NCBI GenBank assembly: GCA_012103035.1
Contig: JAAVLL010000002.1
Span: 682,001-746,000 of the forward strand
Length of the DNA stretch: 64,000 nucleotides
Direction of reading: 5' to 3'
From: Brucella oryzae
GTDB lineage: Bacteria > Pseudomonadota > Alphaproteobacteria > Rhizobiales > Rhizobiaceae
The notes beneath the pieces are model-generated. The model did no database searches and was not told where the DNA came from. It saw only the letters and a program-made list of their open reading frames with translations. A program made the translations under genes and the position numbers. Below are positions 41,351 through 52,264 of the stretch, in pieces (the stretch's first letter is position 1; each line of letters begins with the position of its first letter).

Positions 41351-41742
41351 GTCTGTAGGTATCATGCTTGAGGGTGCGGAGAGGGCGGAAAACTTGCGTT
41401 TTCCGTCGCACCAAATGGGGAAAATTGCCGCTTGGCTATCGAAGCAGCGGCTGTCGCTTCCGGGTTAACCGGAGACCTGTTTTGAGTTCGCTTCAAGACC
41501 GGCTATCCTGCCGACCGGAAACATTATCTGCCATTTGCCGAATCCCAGGCCCGACTGCCCACCAACTGCGGAAAGGAAGCAGCGGCCTATCTTGTTTTCG
41601 GGCATTTGGAGGAGTGCTCCGGGGCTGCGGCCAATTGTCCGTTCAGGCTTTTGCCGGGGACAAGCGGATTGAAGGATGAGGCCATTTGAATTATCTGAAT
41701 TTCAGTAATTTCTGAAAATTCAGAATTTACGGAGAGAGAATT
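41351..41742. other. 392-base intergenic region between antiporter and cyd loci
   Basis: No gene with family resemblance. The first 340 bases show no clear structure; the last 50 are AT-rich and carry the dyads at 41695-41725 upstream of the GbsR-type gene. Confidence 0.55.
41695..41725. promoter_or_regulatory. Paired dyads, candidate operator of the GbsR/MarR regulator
   Basis: CTGAATTTCAG (41695-41705) and TTCTGAAAATTCAGAA (41710-41725) are both perfect inverted repeats built from CTGAA/TTCAG, in tandem. They end five bases before the ribosome-binding site GGAGAG of the regulator gene. A dimeric MarR-family protein binding here would block its own and probably cyd transcription. Confidence 0.6.
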
Positions 41743-42325
41743 TTGGAATTGTCGCCAATCGTTCAGTCGTTCGTGCTCCACTTCGGAGAAATGGGCAGCC
41801 GTTGGGGCATCAATCGTACCGTGGGGCAGATATACGCGCTGCTTTACATATCGCCTGAGCCGCTTTGCGCTGACCAGATTGTCGATGCCCTTGGTGTGTC
41901 ACGCTCGAACGTGTCCATGGGCATCCGCGAATTGCAGGGCTGGAATCTGGTGCTGCTGAAACACATTCCGGTGATCGTCGTGATTTCTTCACGACGCCCG
42001 ACGATGTGTGGCAGATTCTGCGTACGCTCGCTGAGGAGCGCAAGAAACGCGAGATCGATCCGACGCTCTCCGTTTTGCGCGAAATCCTGATGGAGCAGCC
42101 GAAAGGCGACAGCGATCTTTATGCGCAGGATCGCATGAAGGACATGTACGGCCTGATCGAACGGCTGACCAACTGGTACGACGACGTCAAGCGCCTCGAT
42201 ACCGACCGTTTGACCAGTCTTCTGGCGCTTGGCGCCAAGGTGACCCGCTTCCTAGAGACCACGGACAGGATCGTGGCGCTCGGACGCGGGCGAACATCGG
42301 CCAAAAGGAGCCTAAGCGAGAGTGA
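41743..42325 (+). CDS. GbsR/MarR-family regulator upstream of cyd (two frameshifts)
   Basis: About 195 residues, COG1510-like. TTG at 41743 follows GGAGAG. The winged helix is in WGINRTVGQIYALLYISPEP and LCADQIVDALGVSRSNVSMG, then IRELQGWNLV. A G is missing near 41973 (repaired: IPGDRRDFFTTPDDVWQILR) and an A near 42303 (repaired C-terminus AKKEPKRE). The stop overlaps the cydD start. Its position in front of cydDCABX makes it the likely local regulator of the bd oxidase. Confidence 0.85.
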
Positions 42326-44067
42326 CATCCGTTGTCCCCGAACGGAAAGATTGACGGCAGAAGACGGCGAAGCGGCAGGCGGCCAACAAAGTTCGCGCCG
42401 CAGGCAACGTCGTCCTGCTCCGTCCTTGCTGACGCGGGGGCATATCTTCAGGCGTTGGCCGCACTTCTCTGGCTACCGCAAGCGGGCATTCTCGCTTATG
42501 CCCTCGGCCGACTGGCCGATACAGGCTTTGATAATTCCATCTATTACAGCGCGGGAGGGATATTCGCTCTCGGTTGCCTGCGCAACCTTCTTGACAGTGC
42601 AGGCGCGGCAAAGCTTTCGACGCTGCCCGTCAGGAGCTCTCCGGGCTACGAGTCAATGCCGTTGCGGCCCTTGCGCAACGGTCTCCGCTTGATGCGTCGC
42701 GCCCGTCATCAGGCGAGGCGGCAAGCATTCTCGCTGAACAGGCCGAAATGGTCGTTCCCTATCTGTCGCGTTTCGTGCCAGTCCGTATCCGCGTCATTCT
42801 GGTACCATTAGCGATACTTGCGGTCGTGCTCTGGTATTCCTGGGCCGCAGCGCTCGTCCTGATGGTGGCCGCGCCGCTGATACCGATTTTCATGGCATTG
42901 ATCGGCTGGCGCGCTAAGGCCGCCAGCGAAAAGCAGCTTACCGCTCTTGGCGGCATGAATGGCTTTCTGCTCGACCGTCTGCGCGGCCTTGCAACCATCC
43001 GCACCTTTCATGCCGTGGACGCCGCCGCGAACCGGTTGCGCGAGAACGCAGAGACCTTGCGTTCAAAGACAATGTCCGTCCTGCGCATCGCATTTCTGTC
43101 ATCTGCCGTGCTTGAGCTGTTCGCTGCCATCGGGGTTGCCATGGTGGCGGTCTATATCGGCTTCCATTTGCTGGGGCAGCTCAACTTCGGAGCATGGGGC
43201 CATAAACTGACATTGGCGGAAGGGCTTTTCGTCCTGCTCCTGTCTCCGGCATTCTTCGAACCCTTGCGCGATCTTTCAGCCGTCTGGCACGACCGCGCGG
43301 CAGGCGAAGCCTCCATCGACGCGCTGGAAAAGCTGGCCGAACACCCGATGCCGATTGTCGGGAAAAGCGGAAGTCAAACAGCAATTGGCGATGCGCCCAC
43401 GGTTGCCATGCACGACATCGATTTCGGTTATGCGGTCGGGGCCAAGGTTCTCAGCGGCTTCAATCTCGACATCGAGGCGGGCGAACACGTGGCGCTGCTG
43501 GCGCCCAGCGGTTATGGCAAATCTACCATCCTCGCGCTTGTTGCTGGACTGACGGCGCCGCAAGCGGGATGGATTGACATTGGCGGCATCAAACTCACCG
43601 ACGAAACTGCAACCGCGCTTCGTGCAAGGATGAGCTGGATCGGCCAGAAGCCGCATATATTTGCCGGTTCCGCCAGGCGGAACATCACGCTTGGCCGAAA
43701 AGCCGAAGTGGAAGCCACAAAAGCCATCATCGACGACATGGCGCTCGGCCATGTTCCGGGCGTCACCGGCAATGGCCTGATTGGCGAGAATGGCGCCGGA
43801 ATTTCGGGCGGCGAGGCTCTTCGGCTGGCGCTGTCCCGCGCGGCCATCAATCCGCATGCCGACATTATTCTGGCCGACGAGCCGACCGCCCATCTTGACC
43901 ATGAAACCGCAAACCTCATCGCCGACAGCCTTCTCAAGCTCGCCAAAGGCAAGACACTGATCGTCGCCACCCATGATGAAACCCTTGCGTGCAGGATGGA
44001 CCGCATCGTCCGTCTGGATGGCAGCGTCGATAACGATCCGGTTTGGCAAAGGAGGGCGGCCGAATGA
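42322..44067 (+). CDS. cydD: CydD, ABC exporter subunit for cytochrome bd assembly (several frameshifts)
   Basis: About 582 residues: a type I ABC exporter half with an N-terminal membrane domain (VVPYLSRFVPVRIRVILVPL, then LGGMNGFLLDRLRGLATIRT, a CydD hallmark) and a C-terminal ATPase with Walker A APSGYGKST, signature ISGGEALRLALSRA, and Walker B IILADEPTAHLD. GTG at 42322 (MTSVVPERK) overlaps the regulator stop. The first 45 residues are scrambled by several indels (42350-42430), and another lies near 42612. CydDC exports thiols such as glutathione or cysteine and is needed for bd oxidase heme insertion. Confidence 0.9.
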
Positions 44068-45744
44068 ACGGTTTCCAGTCATTGCAGCCGATCCTGCGGC
44101 TCTTTTCCAGACCAAGGGGACCGCCCTTCTTGCCGGTATTGCGACAGCAACCGTAACAGTTCTCGCTGGCATCGCGCTTCTCGGCCTGTCCGGCTGGTTC
44201 ATAACGGCCACGGCTATTGCTGGCCTGAGCATCGCGACAGCCGTTGTGTTCGATGTGTTTGCGCCCGCCGCGGGTATTCGTCTGCTCGCTATCCTGCGTA
44301 CTGGTTCGCGTTATCTCGAACGACTTGTCACCCATGATGCAACGCTGGCAATCCTTGCCGCACTGCGTGAAAAGCTCTTCCGCAGCTGGGCACGCCCGAC
44401 TGCTGCAAACACACTTCTGAAACGACCGGCGCGTCTCCTGTTCCGCCTGACGGCAGATATTGATGCGCTGGACTCTCTTTATCTGCGTGTGCTGGTGCCT
44501 GTGGGCGCTGCTCTCGCCACCGCACTTGTGGCTGGTATCGCGCTTGGCCTGATGAGTCTGCTTTTCGGACTGCTGATAGCGCTTGTCCTGCTTGTTGCAG
44601 GTCTCGGCCTTCCGCTTGCTGCGGCGCGTCGATCTGAGAAGCCCATGCGACAGCGCGCAAAGGTACGGAAGCGCTACGCGCTCGTACCGTCGATCTTGTT
44701 GCCGGTCAAACCGAGCTTCTTATGGCGGGGCGGCTCGAAGACCAGAAGCTGGCCTTAGTGCGTGCAGACGGCTATGTCGCCACTTCGGATCGCAAGCTTA
44801 ATCGCATAGAGATCATCACTGGCGCCGGTTTCGGCATCGTGCACGCTGCATTGCTTGCAGGTGGCCTCGTTGCCGTCGGATTGCTGACGCAGGCAGGCAG
44901 TATCGGTGCACCCGTTGCAGCCCTCGGGATGCTGATCATTCTTGGCGCGATGGAGCCTTTTTCGGCACTGCGGCGCGGCGCTATGGAACTTGGGCGCACC
45001 ATACTCGCTGCAAAGCGTGTCGCACCTCGCTGCACGACAACAATGCCGAGCGGGCGATGCCCCGAAAGCCAGAGAATGGCACGGCTGTTCATCTGAAGAA
45101 CGTGTCCGTTCGTCACGATGGCGCCGACCGCGATGCCCTGAAGAATATCGATCTCAATATTGCAGCGGGCGAGCGGGTGGCCATTGTCGGTACAAGCGGC
45201 GCAGGCAAATCGACCCTGTTCAACCTATTCGCCGGGGAAATTCCGGTAGACCGGGGTAGCGTCGCAGTTCTGCCGGCGCGTCTTCTCACGCAACGGACAG
45301 AGCTTTTTCAGGACAGTCTTCGCGATAACCTCCGGCTGGCGAACGCTAATGCGAGTGATCAGGAACTGACGGACGCATTGCAAGCCGCAGGCCTTGGCGC
45401 GTTTATCGCTGAACTGCCTGCCGGACTGGATGCGATGCTGGGCGAGGGGGCTGGGTCTGTCAGGCGGACAGGCGCGTCGTCTGGCTCTTGCACGCCTTTT
45501 CCTGACCGATGTTCCACTCTGGCTGCTGGATGAGCCGACCGAAGGCCTGGATGCTGCGACGGCACAAGATGTTCTTGAGTGCCTCAAGATCAAGGCAGGC
45601 TCACGCACGTTGCTAATCGTCACACATATCAGCCGTGAAGCGCAAATTTGCGAACGGATCATTGTTTTAAATCAAGGCGCTCTAGTTGAGTCCGTAGGTA
45701 GGAGTTCGCCGCGCTTTGGTGAAATCCTCGAGACCATGAGGTGA
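44064..45744 (+). CDS. cydC: CydC, ABC exporter subunit for cytochrome bd assembly (several frameshifts)
   Basis: About 560 residues, the partner of CydD. It starts MNGFQSLQPILRLF and the membrane domain includes GLSGWFITATAIAGL and RTGSRYLERLVTHDATLAIL. The ATPase has Walker A GTSGAGKST, signature GLSGGQARRLALARLF and Walker B WLLDEPTEGLD. Indels lie near 44108, 44660-44690, 45028 and 45447. ATGA at 44064 couples it to cydD. Confidence 0.92.
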
Positions 45745-45906
45745 ACTGCGCGGACATGGAGAATGATTTGAAGTCCGTGTCCATATCTGGACCGATATTT
45801 GAAATTGAAGCGGAAGGCGGGTTCTAAGAAGCCGCTGCGTTCAAAAGGGGCCGCGCTGGAAGCGTAGCTCATAACACCAGGAGGGCCGGGTTACCGGCTT
45901 AAAGAG

Positions 45907-47482
45907 ATGGAACTCGATATTGTCTCCCTGTCGCGATTGCAATTTGCAATCACGGCACTTTATCACTTCCTCTTCGTACCTCTGACCTTGGGTCTTTCCG
46001 TGCTGCTTGCCATCATGGAAACCGTTTACGTTATGACGGGGCGACTCATCTGGCGGCAGATGACGAAATTTTGGGGTACGCTTTTGGCATCAACTTTGTC
46101 ATGGGCGTCGCAACGGGGATCGTGATGGAATTCCAGTTCGGAATGAACTGGAGCTATTACAGCCATTATGTCGGCGACATCTTTGGCGCACCGCTCGCCA
46201 TCGAAGGCCTCATGGCCTTCTTCCTTGAAGCAACCTTCGTGGGCTTGTTCTTTTCGGCTGGGACCGCCTGTCGAAAGTCGGGCACCTGATGGCAACCTAT
46301 GCGGTCGCGGCAGGTTCGAACTTCTCCGCATTGTGGATTCTGATCGCCAATGGCTGGATGCAAAATCCGGTCGGATCGGCGTTCAACCCCGAAACCATGC
46401 GCATGGAGATCACCGATTTCTTCGCGGTGCTGATGAACCCGGTCGCACAGGCCAAGTTCGTGCACACGGTTTCCGCAGGTTATGTCACGGCTTCCATTTT
46501 CGTGCTTGGCGTTTCCGCCTGGTATCTGCTCAAGGGCCGTTCGGTAGAGCTTGCCAAGCGCTCTCTGACGATTGCGGCTTCCTTCGGTCTGGCCGCCTCG
46601 CTGTCCGTCGTCGTCCTCGGTGACGAAAGCGGCTATCTGGCCAATGAACACCAGAAAATGAAAATCGCTGCTATCGAAGCCATGTGGGAAACCGAACCTG
46701 CTCCGGCTTCGTTCACGGTATTTGGCTTTCCGGATCAGGAGGCGCGAGAAACTCATTTCGCAGTGCATATTCCATGGGTCATGGGTCTGATCGGTACACG
46801 GTCTCTCACGACCCCGATCCAGGGTATCAACGATCTTGTTGAAAGTGCGGAAAACCATATCCGCAACGGCATCGTCGCTTATGACGCCTTGCAGAAAATT
46901 CGCGCGGCTGGCGATACGAATGCCGTTCCGCAGGACGTCAAGGACGTCTTTGCCGATAACAGCCAGTGGATGGGCTATGCGCTTCTGCTGAAGCGGTATG
47001 TCGACGATCCGCGTCAGGCAACCGATGCACAGATCACACAGGCTGCGAACGATACTGTGCCAGGCGTCCTGCCTTTGTTCTGGGCCTTCCGTATCATGGT
47101 CGGCATAGGCTTCTTCCTGATCCTGCTGACGGGCACATTCTTCGTGCTGTCCGCGCGTCGTAAACTCGACCGTTACCCGTTCCTGTTGCGGATTGCCGTA
47201 TTTGCGATACCGCTGCCGTGGATCGCAGCCGAAATGGGCTGGATCGTTGCGGAGTTCGGCCGCCAGCCCTGGGTGATCGAGGGCATATTGCCGACGGCGG
47301 TGGGCGTCTCCAATCTGGGTGCATCTACCGTACTGCTGACCATACTTGGTTTCGTGGCCATCTATACGGTTCTCTTCATCATCGAGATGGCCCTGATGAT
47401 CCGTGCCATCAAGGCTGGACCTGAACCCGACAGCAAACCGGAAGCAATTCTTGCCCCGGCAAGCATCGCACCTGCGGAGTAA
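45907..47482 (+). CDS. cydA: Cytochrome bd ubiquinol oxidase subunit I (two frameshifts)
   Basis: About 526 residues. It has the conserved [21 protein letters not shown]-terminus (heme ligand His), [35 protein letters not shown], the quinol-loop region around [19 protein letters not shown] and [20 protein letters not shown]. Two T's are missing, near 46086 and 46256; both repaired junctions give standard family sequence (GTLFGINF, FFFGWDRL). It catalyses quinol oxidation and O2 reduction at high oxygen affinity. Confidence 0.95.
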
Positions 47483-47487
47483 GGATC

Positions 47488-48640
47488 ATGATACTCAGCG
47501 ATTTGTTGGACTATGAAACTTTGCGTCTTATCTGGTGGGTGCTGCTCGGTGTATTGCTGATCGCCTTCGCCGCGATGGACGGGTTCGACCTTGGTGTCGA
47601 CATACTCATGCCCGTCATCGGTAAAACCGATGTCGAGCGACGCATCATCATCAACACGATCGGCCCGGTCTGGGAAGGCAACCAGGTCTGGCTGATCCTC
47701 GGGGCGGTGCGATTTTCGCCGCCTGGCCACCGCTCTACGCCGTGTCCTTCTCGGGCTTCTATCTGGCGATGTTTGTCATCCTGTTCGCGCTCATCCTGCG
47801 TCCGGTCGGGTTCAAATATCGCTCCAAGCGTGACAGTGAGGCCTGGAGGAGAGGCTGGGACTGGGCGCTGTTCATCGGTGGTTTCGTTCCTGCCCTCATT
47901 TTCGGCGTTGCCGTCGGCAATGTCCTGCAAGGCGTCCCGTTCCGCCTCGCCGACGACCTTCAGATTTTCTACGAAGGTTCGTTCTTCGCTCTGCTCAATC
48001 CGTTTGCGCTGCTTTGTGGCGTGCTTTCGGTGACGATGCTCAGTATGCATGGTGCTTCGTGGCTGGTGCTGAAGACGACCGGTGATGTTCAGGCACGGGC
48101 CCGGTCATACGGTAGTATCGCGGCTCTTTTGACCGTCGTGCTCTATGTGCTGGCTGGTGTGATCAGCTGGTTCTGGATTTCCGGCTACCGGATCACAAGT
48201 GCTATCGTCACCGACGGACCATCCAATCCGCTGCGCAAGACCGTCGAACCGGATCACGGTGCATGGTTCGCCAACTATGTGAACTATCCTGTCCTGCTGA
48301 TCGCTCCGGCGCTCGGTATACTGGGGCGCTTGCAGTCTTCATCGCATTGCGTAACCGCCGTGAGCTGGCGCCGTTGCTGTTCGGAAAACTGTCGATCTTC
48401 GGCATTATTTCGTCGGTCGGCGTGTCGATGTTCCCGTTCATTCTGCCATCGTCGCTCGATCCGCGTTCAAGCCTGACGGTTTGGGATTCGTCTTCCAGCC
48501 ATATGACGCTGTTCATCATGCTGGTTGTGACGCTCATCTTCCTGCCGCTGATCGTCATCTACACCTCCTGGGTCTATAAGGTGCTGTGGGGCAAGGTCGA
48601 CAAGGACATGATCGAAGACGAAAGCAATCACGCTTACTAA
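47488..48640 (+). CDS. cydB: Cytochrome bd ubiquinol oxidase subunit II (two frameshifts)
   Basis: About 384 residues with eight or so membrane segments. It begins with [39 protein letters not shown] and [20 protein letters not shown] (one G restored near 47704), and later [21 protein letters not shown] second G is missing near 48328 (repaired [18 protein letters not shown]). It lies six bases after cydA. Confidence 0.95.
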
Positions 48641-48662
48641 GCAACCGAGAAAGGAAAGCGAT

Positions 48663-48818
48663 ATGTGGTATTTTTCCTGGCTTCTTGGCCTGCCGCTTGC
48701 AGCCGCTTTCGCCGTGCTCAACGCCATGTGGTACGAGCTGATGGACGACCGGGCACGCAAGCGCCTGTCAGCTGATCCGACTGCGGATCTGGCGCGCGAA
48801 GGCAAGAAACATCATTAA
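48663..48818 (+). CDS. cydX: CydX small subunit of cytochrome bd oxidase
   Basis: A 51-residue protein starting MWYFSWLLGLPLAAAFAVLN and continuing AMWYELMDDR, the CydX/YbgT signature (single membrane helix, then a charged tail ending KKHH). GAGAAAGGAAAG precedes the start. It follows cydB by 22 bases and is followed at once by a terminator. CydX is required for stability and activity of bd oxidases; the tail is longer than the 37-residue E. coli protein. Confidence 0.93.
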   Translation: MWYFSWLLGLPLAAAFAVLNAMWYELMDDRARKRLSADPTADLAREGKKHH

Positions 48819-48819
48819 A

Positions 48820-48845
48820 AACGGCCCGTTTCCGGGCCGTTTTCA
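48820..48845 (+). terminator. Rho-independent terminator of the cyd operon
   Basis: AACGGCCCG (48820-48828) pairs with CGGGCCGTT (48833-48841) around TTTC, followed by TTCATT. It starts two bases after the cydX stop. Confidence 0.92.
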
Positions 48846-48859
48846 TTGATGCTCCCGGC

Positions 48860-49628
48860 TCAAGGTTGAGGGATTGTCAATTCCGCGACAAAATCATAGG
48901 CATCGCCACGATAGAGTGATTTTGTGAATTCAACCACGCGACCGGACGGCAGATAGGAAATCCGCTCGATGGACAGTCCCGCATCGCCCTCCTTGACGCC
49001 CAGAATGCGCGCGTCCGGGTCTTTGATATTGCAGGCTGCTATGCGTTGGACAGCGCGAACCGGACGAAATCCTGTGCGGCTCAGTTCGGCATAAAGCGAG
49101 CCCCTGACGGCGTTCGGATCGGGCAGGATTTCACGAAAGGCTTGCCCGTTCGATGGCCAGCGGCAGATCGCTTGCCATACGTAGGCGACCGAGGCGGGCA
49201 ACACGGGTTTCCGAAGATACACCGAGTTTCATCATCTCTTCCGGCGATGGGTAATAAAGGCCACGCTCCAGCCACTTGGACTGAGTGGTGATGCCGCGGC
49301 GCGCCATGTCCTCGGTGAATGAAGTCAGCATGGAGAGCGACTGCTGCACACGCTCGCCCGGGCGTACGACGAACGTGCCTGAACCATGACGGCGAACGAG
49401 AAGTCCGGCCTTGACGAGGTCGTCCACGGCCTTGCGCACCGTTACACGGCTGATATTGGCATATTCCGCGATGTCGCGCTCCGGCGGAAGGGCTTCGCCG
49501 TCAACCAGCTGCCCGGCGCGGATTGCGGCCTCCAGCGACTGACGCAACTGCATATAGAGCGGCCCACCGGAGGATGGCGCAGAACCCTGCAGGTTCTTGG
49601 GCAGGAAAGCGCTGAAATTTCCGCTCAT
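48860..49628 (-). CDS. GntR/HutC-family transcriptional repressor (one frameshift)
   Basis: About 256 residues. The winged helix is in PLYMQLRQSLEAAIRAGQLV, LPPERDIAEYANISRVTVRK, and the UTRA ligand domain extends from FTEDMARRGITTQSKWLERG to ERISYLPSGRVVEFTKSLYR. The break near 49137 needs removal of one C or addition of two bases (repaired ERASFREILPDPN). It overlaps the upstream kinase by four bases (ATGA). HutC/NagR-type repressors sense sugar phosphates or amino-acid derivatives, so the product of the kinase is a plausible effector. Confidence 0.9.
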
Positions 49629-50512
49629 TCGCGCGTCTTTCCATTTTGCGGCCCATACCGCTTAAGGGCCAGTTGTAGAGCGCCTGTCAAAGCATCTGCC
49701 GCCGGCTTGACCAGAAGCTTCTGCTGATGCGGCGGCAGCCATTCCACATAAAGCGGTGCCATGCCGCCAAGCAGGCTGATGCGCTCAGCACCTTGTTTGA
49801 TCAGCACGTCGAGCGTTTCGCTGACGTAACCGGCAGAGCGCTCCAATAGCATCCGCGCGGTTTCATCGCCTTCGGTCGCATATTGAAAAACTCGCGGAGC
49901 ATACTTGCCGAAGTCGCCGGGCTTTGCAGTCCAGGCGAATTCGACCAGATTGTCCGGATTGTTGTCGAACTCGTTCAGGAGATCCGTCGTCAGGCGTGTG
50001 CGCGGATGAATGCCATCATGCACAAGCAAGCTTTCCTGCAGCAGGCTTTGCCCGAGCCGTGCGCCGCTGCCGAGGTCGCTCAAGGGAAACCCCCATCCGC
50101 CGACCGAATGGATACGACCGTTCCGGCGCGTGATATAGGCCGTGCCTGTGCCGAGAATAGCGACGATCCCGTCCTGATCGCCCAATGCGCCCTGCAGGGC
50201 AATCACACCGTCAAATTCCACATCGGAGTGCGCGAAGGGCAGCCCGCGTTCTATCGGAACACCTGCACCATCGACATTGCCGCCCGCCAGACCAAGAACT
50301 GCATGGCTTGTCGCGTAATGCGCCCTGTCCACTCCGGCATTGTCAAAAGCGTTGTCGATCGCTGCGATCACATTGATGAGGGCAGTCTGTGGATCGGTGA
50401 CAATATTGGCAGAGCCGCTGCACCCCGAACCCAGAATCGCGCCATTGCTACCAGCCACAATGGCGCGGCATCCCGTGCCGCCGCCATCAACGCCAATGAA
50501 GAATTCCGTCAT
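49625..50512 (-). CDS. BadF/BadG-type kinase, N-acetylglucosamine/glucosamine kinase-like
   Basis: Intact, 295 residues. The start at 50512 follows GGAGG. Actin-like ATPase motifs are FFIGVDGGGTGCRAIVAG (phosphate 1), IVAILGTGTAYITRRNGRIH, SVGGWGFPLSDLGSGARLG (the phosphate-binding GGWGxxLxDxGSG hallmark of GlcNAc kinases) and ISLLGGMAPLY. It probably phosphorylates an (amino) sugar brought in by the divergent ABC importer. It is cotranscribed with the HutC-type repressor. Confidence 0.88.
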   Translation of the reverse strand: MTEFFIGVDGGGTGCRAIVAGSNGAILGSGCSGSANIVTDPQTALINVIAAIDNAFDNAGVDRAHYATSHAVLGLAGGNVDGAGVPIERGLPFAHSDVEFDGVIALQGALGDQDGIVAILGTGTAYITRRNGRIHSVGGWGFPLSDLGSGARLGQSLLQESLLVHDGIHPRTRLTTDLLNEFDNNPDNLVEFAWTAKPGDFGKYAPRVFQYATEGDETARMLLERSAGYVSETLDVLIKQGAERISLLGGMAPLYVEWLPPHQQKLLVKPAADALTGALQLALKRYGPQNGKTRE

Positions 50513-50533
50513 GAAGATACCTCCGGCTTGAAG

Positions 50534-50549
50534 ATACCAAAAAATACCA
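50534..50549. promoter_or_regulatory. Direct repeat ATACCA x2, candidate HutC-type operator
   Basis: ATACCA at 50534-50539 and 50544-50549, spaced ten bases start to start, lies 22 bases upstream of the kinase start. GntR/HutC proteins often bind GGTAT/ATACC half-sites. TTGGTAC near 50662 is a possible related site on the transporter side of the 343-base divergent gap. The gap holds no gene. Confidence 0.45.
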
Positions 50550-50855
50550 TTAACCAAGCAGATTTGTCGGTCTGTGAAAAAATTGATTAATTCATTGATA
50601 AAATACGGGAAAAATAACAGTTCTGAATTTTTCTGCACGAAAATCGTAAACTTCTCTGGACAATTGGTACGTTTTTGGCATTAATTTCAGCAGAAGGGGA
50701 GCGCAATGCCGCTGAGGGCGAGGATCACGCGGATTTGGGATGGAGACCACCGGCGGGGCCGGTACTTTTCCCGTTACGCGAGAAGCGATCGTGCCGAAAC
50801 GGTTTGGCGTACTTTCGCTCTTTTGCGCATCCGCGCTATAAAACGGAGAAGGTCA

Positions 50856-52114
50856 ATGGTTCGTAATACGTTGAAACTCATGCTGCTGGGTTCCACGCTT
50901 CTGGCGTCGGGATCGGCTGCGCTTGCAGAAGACGTCACGCTGACGGTCGAAAGCTGGCGCAACGACGATCTGCAGATCTGGCAGGAAAAGATTATTCCGG
51001 CTTTTGAAGCCAAGAATCCTGGCATCAAGATCAATTTCGCACCGAGTGCGCCAACGGAATATAACGCGGCCCTCAATGCCAAGCTCGATGCGGGCTCGGG
51101 CGGCGACCTCATTTCCTGCCGTCCGTTCGACACCTCGCTCGAACTGTTCAACAAGGGCAAGCTTGCCGATCTTACCGATCTGGAAGGCATGAAGAACTTC
51201 TCCGACGTCGCCAAGTCCGCATGGACCACCGATGACGGCTCGAAGACATTCTGCGTGCCGATGGCCTCGGTCATTCACGGCTTCATCTACAACAAGGATG
51301 CTTTCGATCAGCTCGGCATTACGCCGCCGGCCACCGAGGCCGAATTCTTCGCTATGCTCGACAAGATCAAGGCTGACGGCAACTACATCCCCATGGCCAT
51401 GGGCACGAAGGATATGTGGGAAGCCGCAACCATGGGCTACCAGAATATCGGGCCGACCTACTGGAAGGGCGAAGAAGGCCGCAAGGCGCTGATCGCCGGT
51501 AAGGAAAAGCTTACCGATCCGCAGTGGGTCGAGCCGTTTGCAGTGCTGGCCAAGTGGAAGGACTATCTGGGCGACGGTTTTGAAGCGCAGACCTATCCGG
51601 ACAGCCAGAACCTGTTCACTCTGGGCCGTGCCGCCATCTTCCCCGCAGGTTCGTGGGAGATCGGCTTGTTCAATACCCAGGCGCAGTTCAAGATGGGCGC
51701 ATTCCCGCCGCCGGTGAAGAATGCCGGCGACACCTGCTACATCTCCGATCACAACGATATCGGTATTGGCCTCAATGCTTCGAGCAAGCACGCGGAACAG
51801 GCAAAGGTTTTCCTGAACTGGGTCGCTTCGCCTGAATTCGCGGAAATCTACGCCAATGCGCTGCCGGGCTTCTTCAGCCTGAACTCGACGGCTGTAAAAT
51901 GAGTGACCCGCTGGCACAGGAATTCGTTTCCTGGCGTGAAAAGTGCAAGCCGACCATTCGTTCGACCTACCAGATCCTGTCGCGTGGCACGCCGAACCTC
52001 GAAAATGAAACCTGGGTTCAGTCCGCCAATGTCATCAACGGCACTGTGACGCCGGAAGATGCTGCGAAGAAGCTGCAGGAAGGTCTGGATAGCTGGTACA
52101 AACCTGCGAAGTAA
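50856..52114 (+). CDS. Carbohydrate ABC transporter, periplasmic binding protein (one frameshift)
   Basis: About 420 residues, family 1 (MalE/UgpB-like). GGAGAAGG precedes ATG 50856. The signal peptide ends SAALA before EDVTLTVESW. The core has DLQIWQEKIIPAFEAKNPGI, YNAALNAKLDAGSGGDLISC, FPAGSWEIG and FLNWVASPEFAEIYANALPG. One A is missing at 51896-51899; repaired it reads TAVKMSDPLAQEFVSWREKC and ends DSWYKPAK. It binds a sugar or amino sugar for the two permeases downstream. Confidence 0.93.
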
Positions 52115-52130
52115 AAACGCGGGACGGTGT

Positions 52131-52157
52131 GGGCGGCGATCGCGGGGCGCGCCGCCC
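52131..52157 (+). promoter_or_regulatory. GC-rich hairpin after the sugar-binding-protein gene
   Basis: GGGCGGCG (52131-52138) and CGCCGCCC (52150-52157) form a perfect 8-bp stem 16 bases after the stop, followed by ATATCTTTT. It is probably a partial terminator that lowers permease expression relative to the receptor. Confidence 0.7.
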
Positions 52158-52264
52158 ATATCTTTTGGTCTGTTGCATCGACATGCGGTTTTGCAAACGG
52201 TGCAATCCGTGTCAGTTTAAAATGCAAGGAGGGGAAGCTCTGGCTTTCTCTGGTTTGCACGCAT

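Noticed and set aside
41368-41679. A 103-codon open frame between mnhG and the GbsR-type gene
   Set aside because: It is Arg/Ser/Cys-rich, has no ribosome-binding site and no family likeness, and lies in intergenic sequence.
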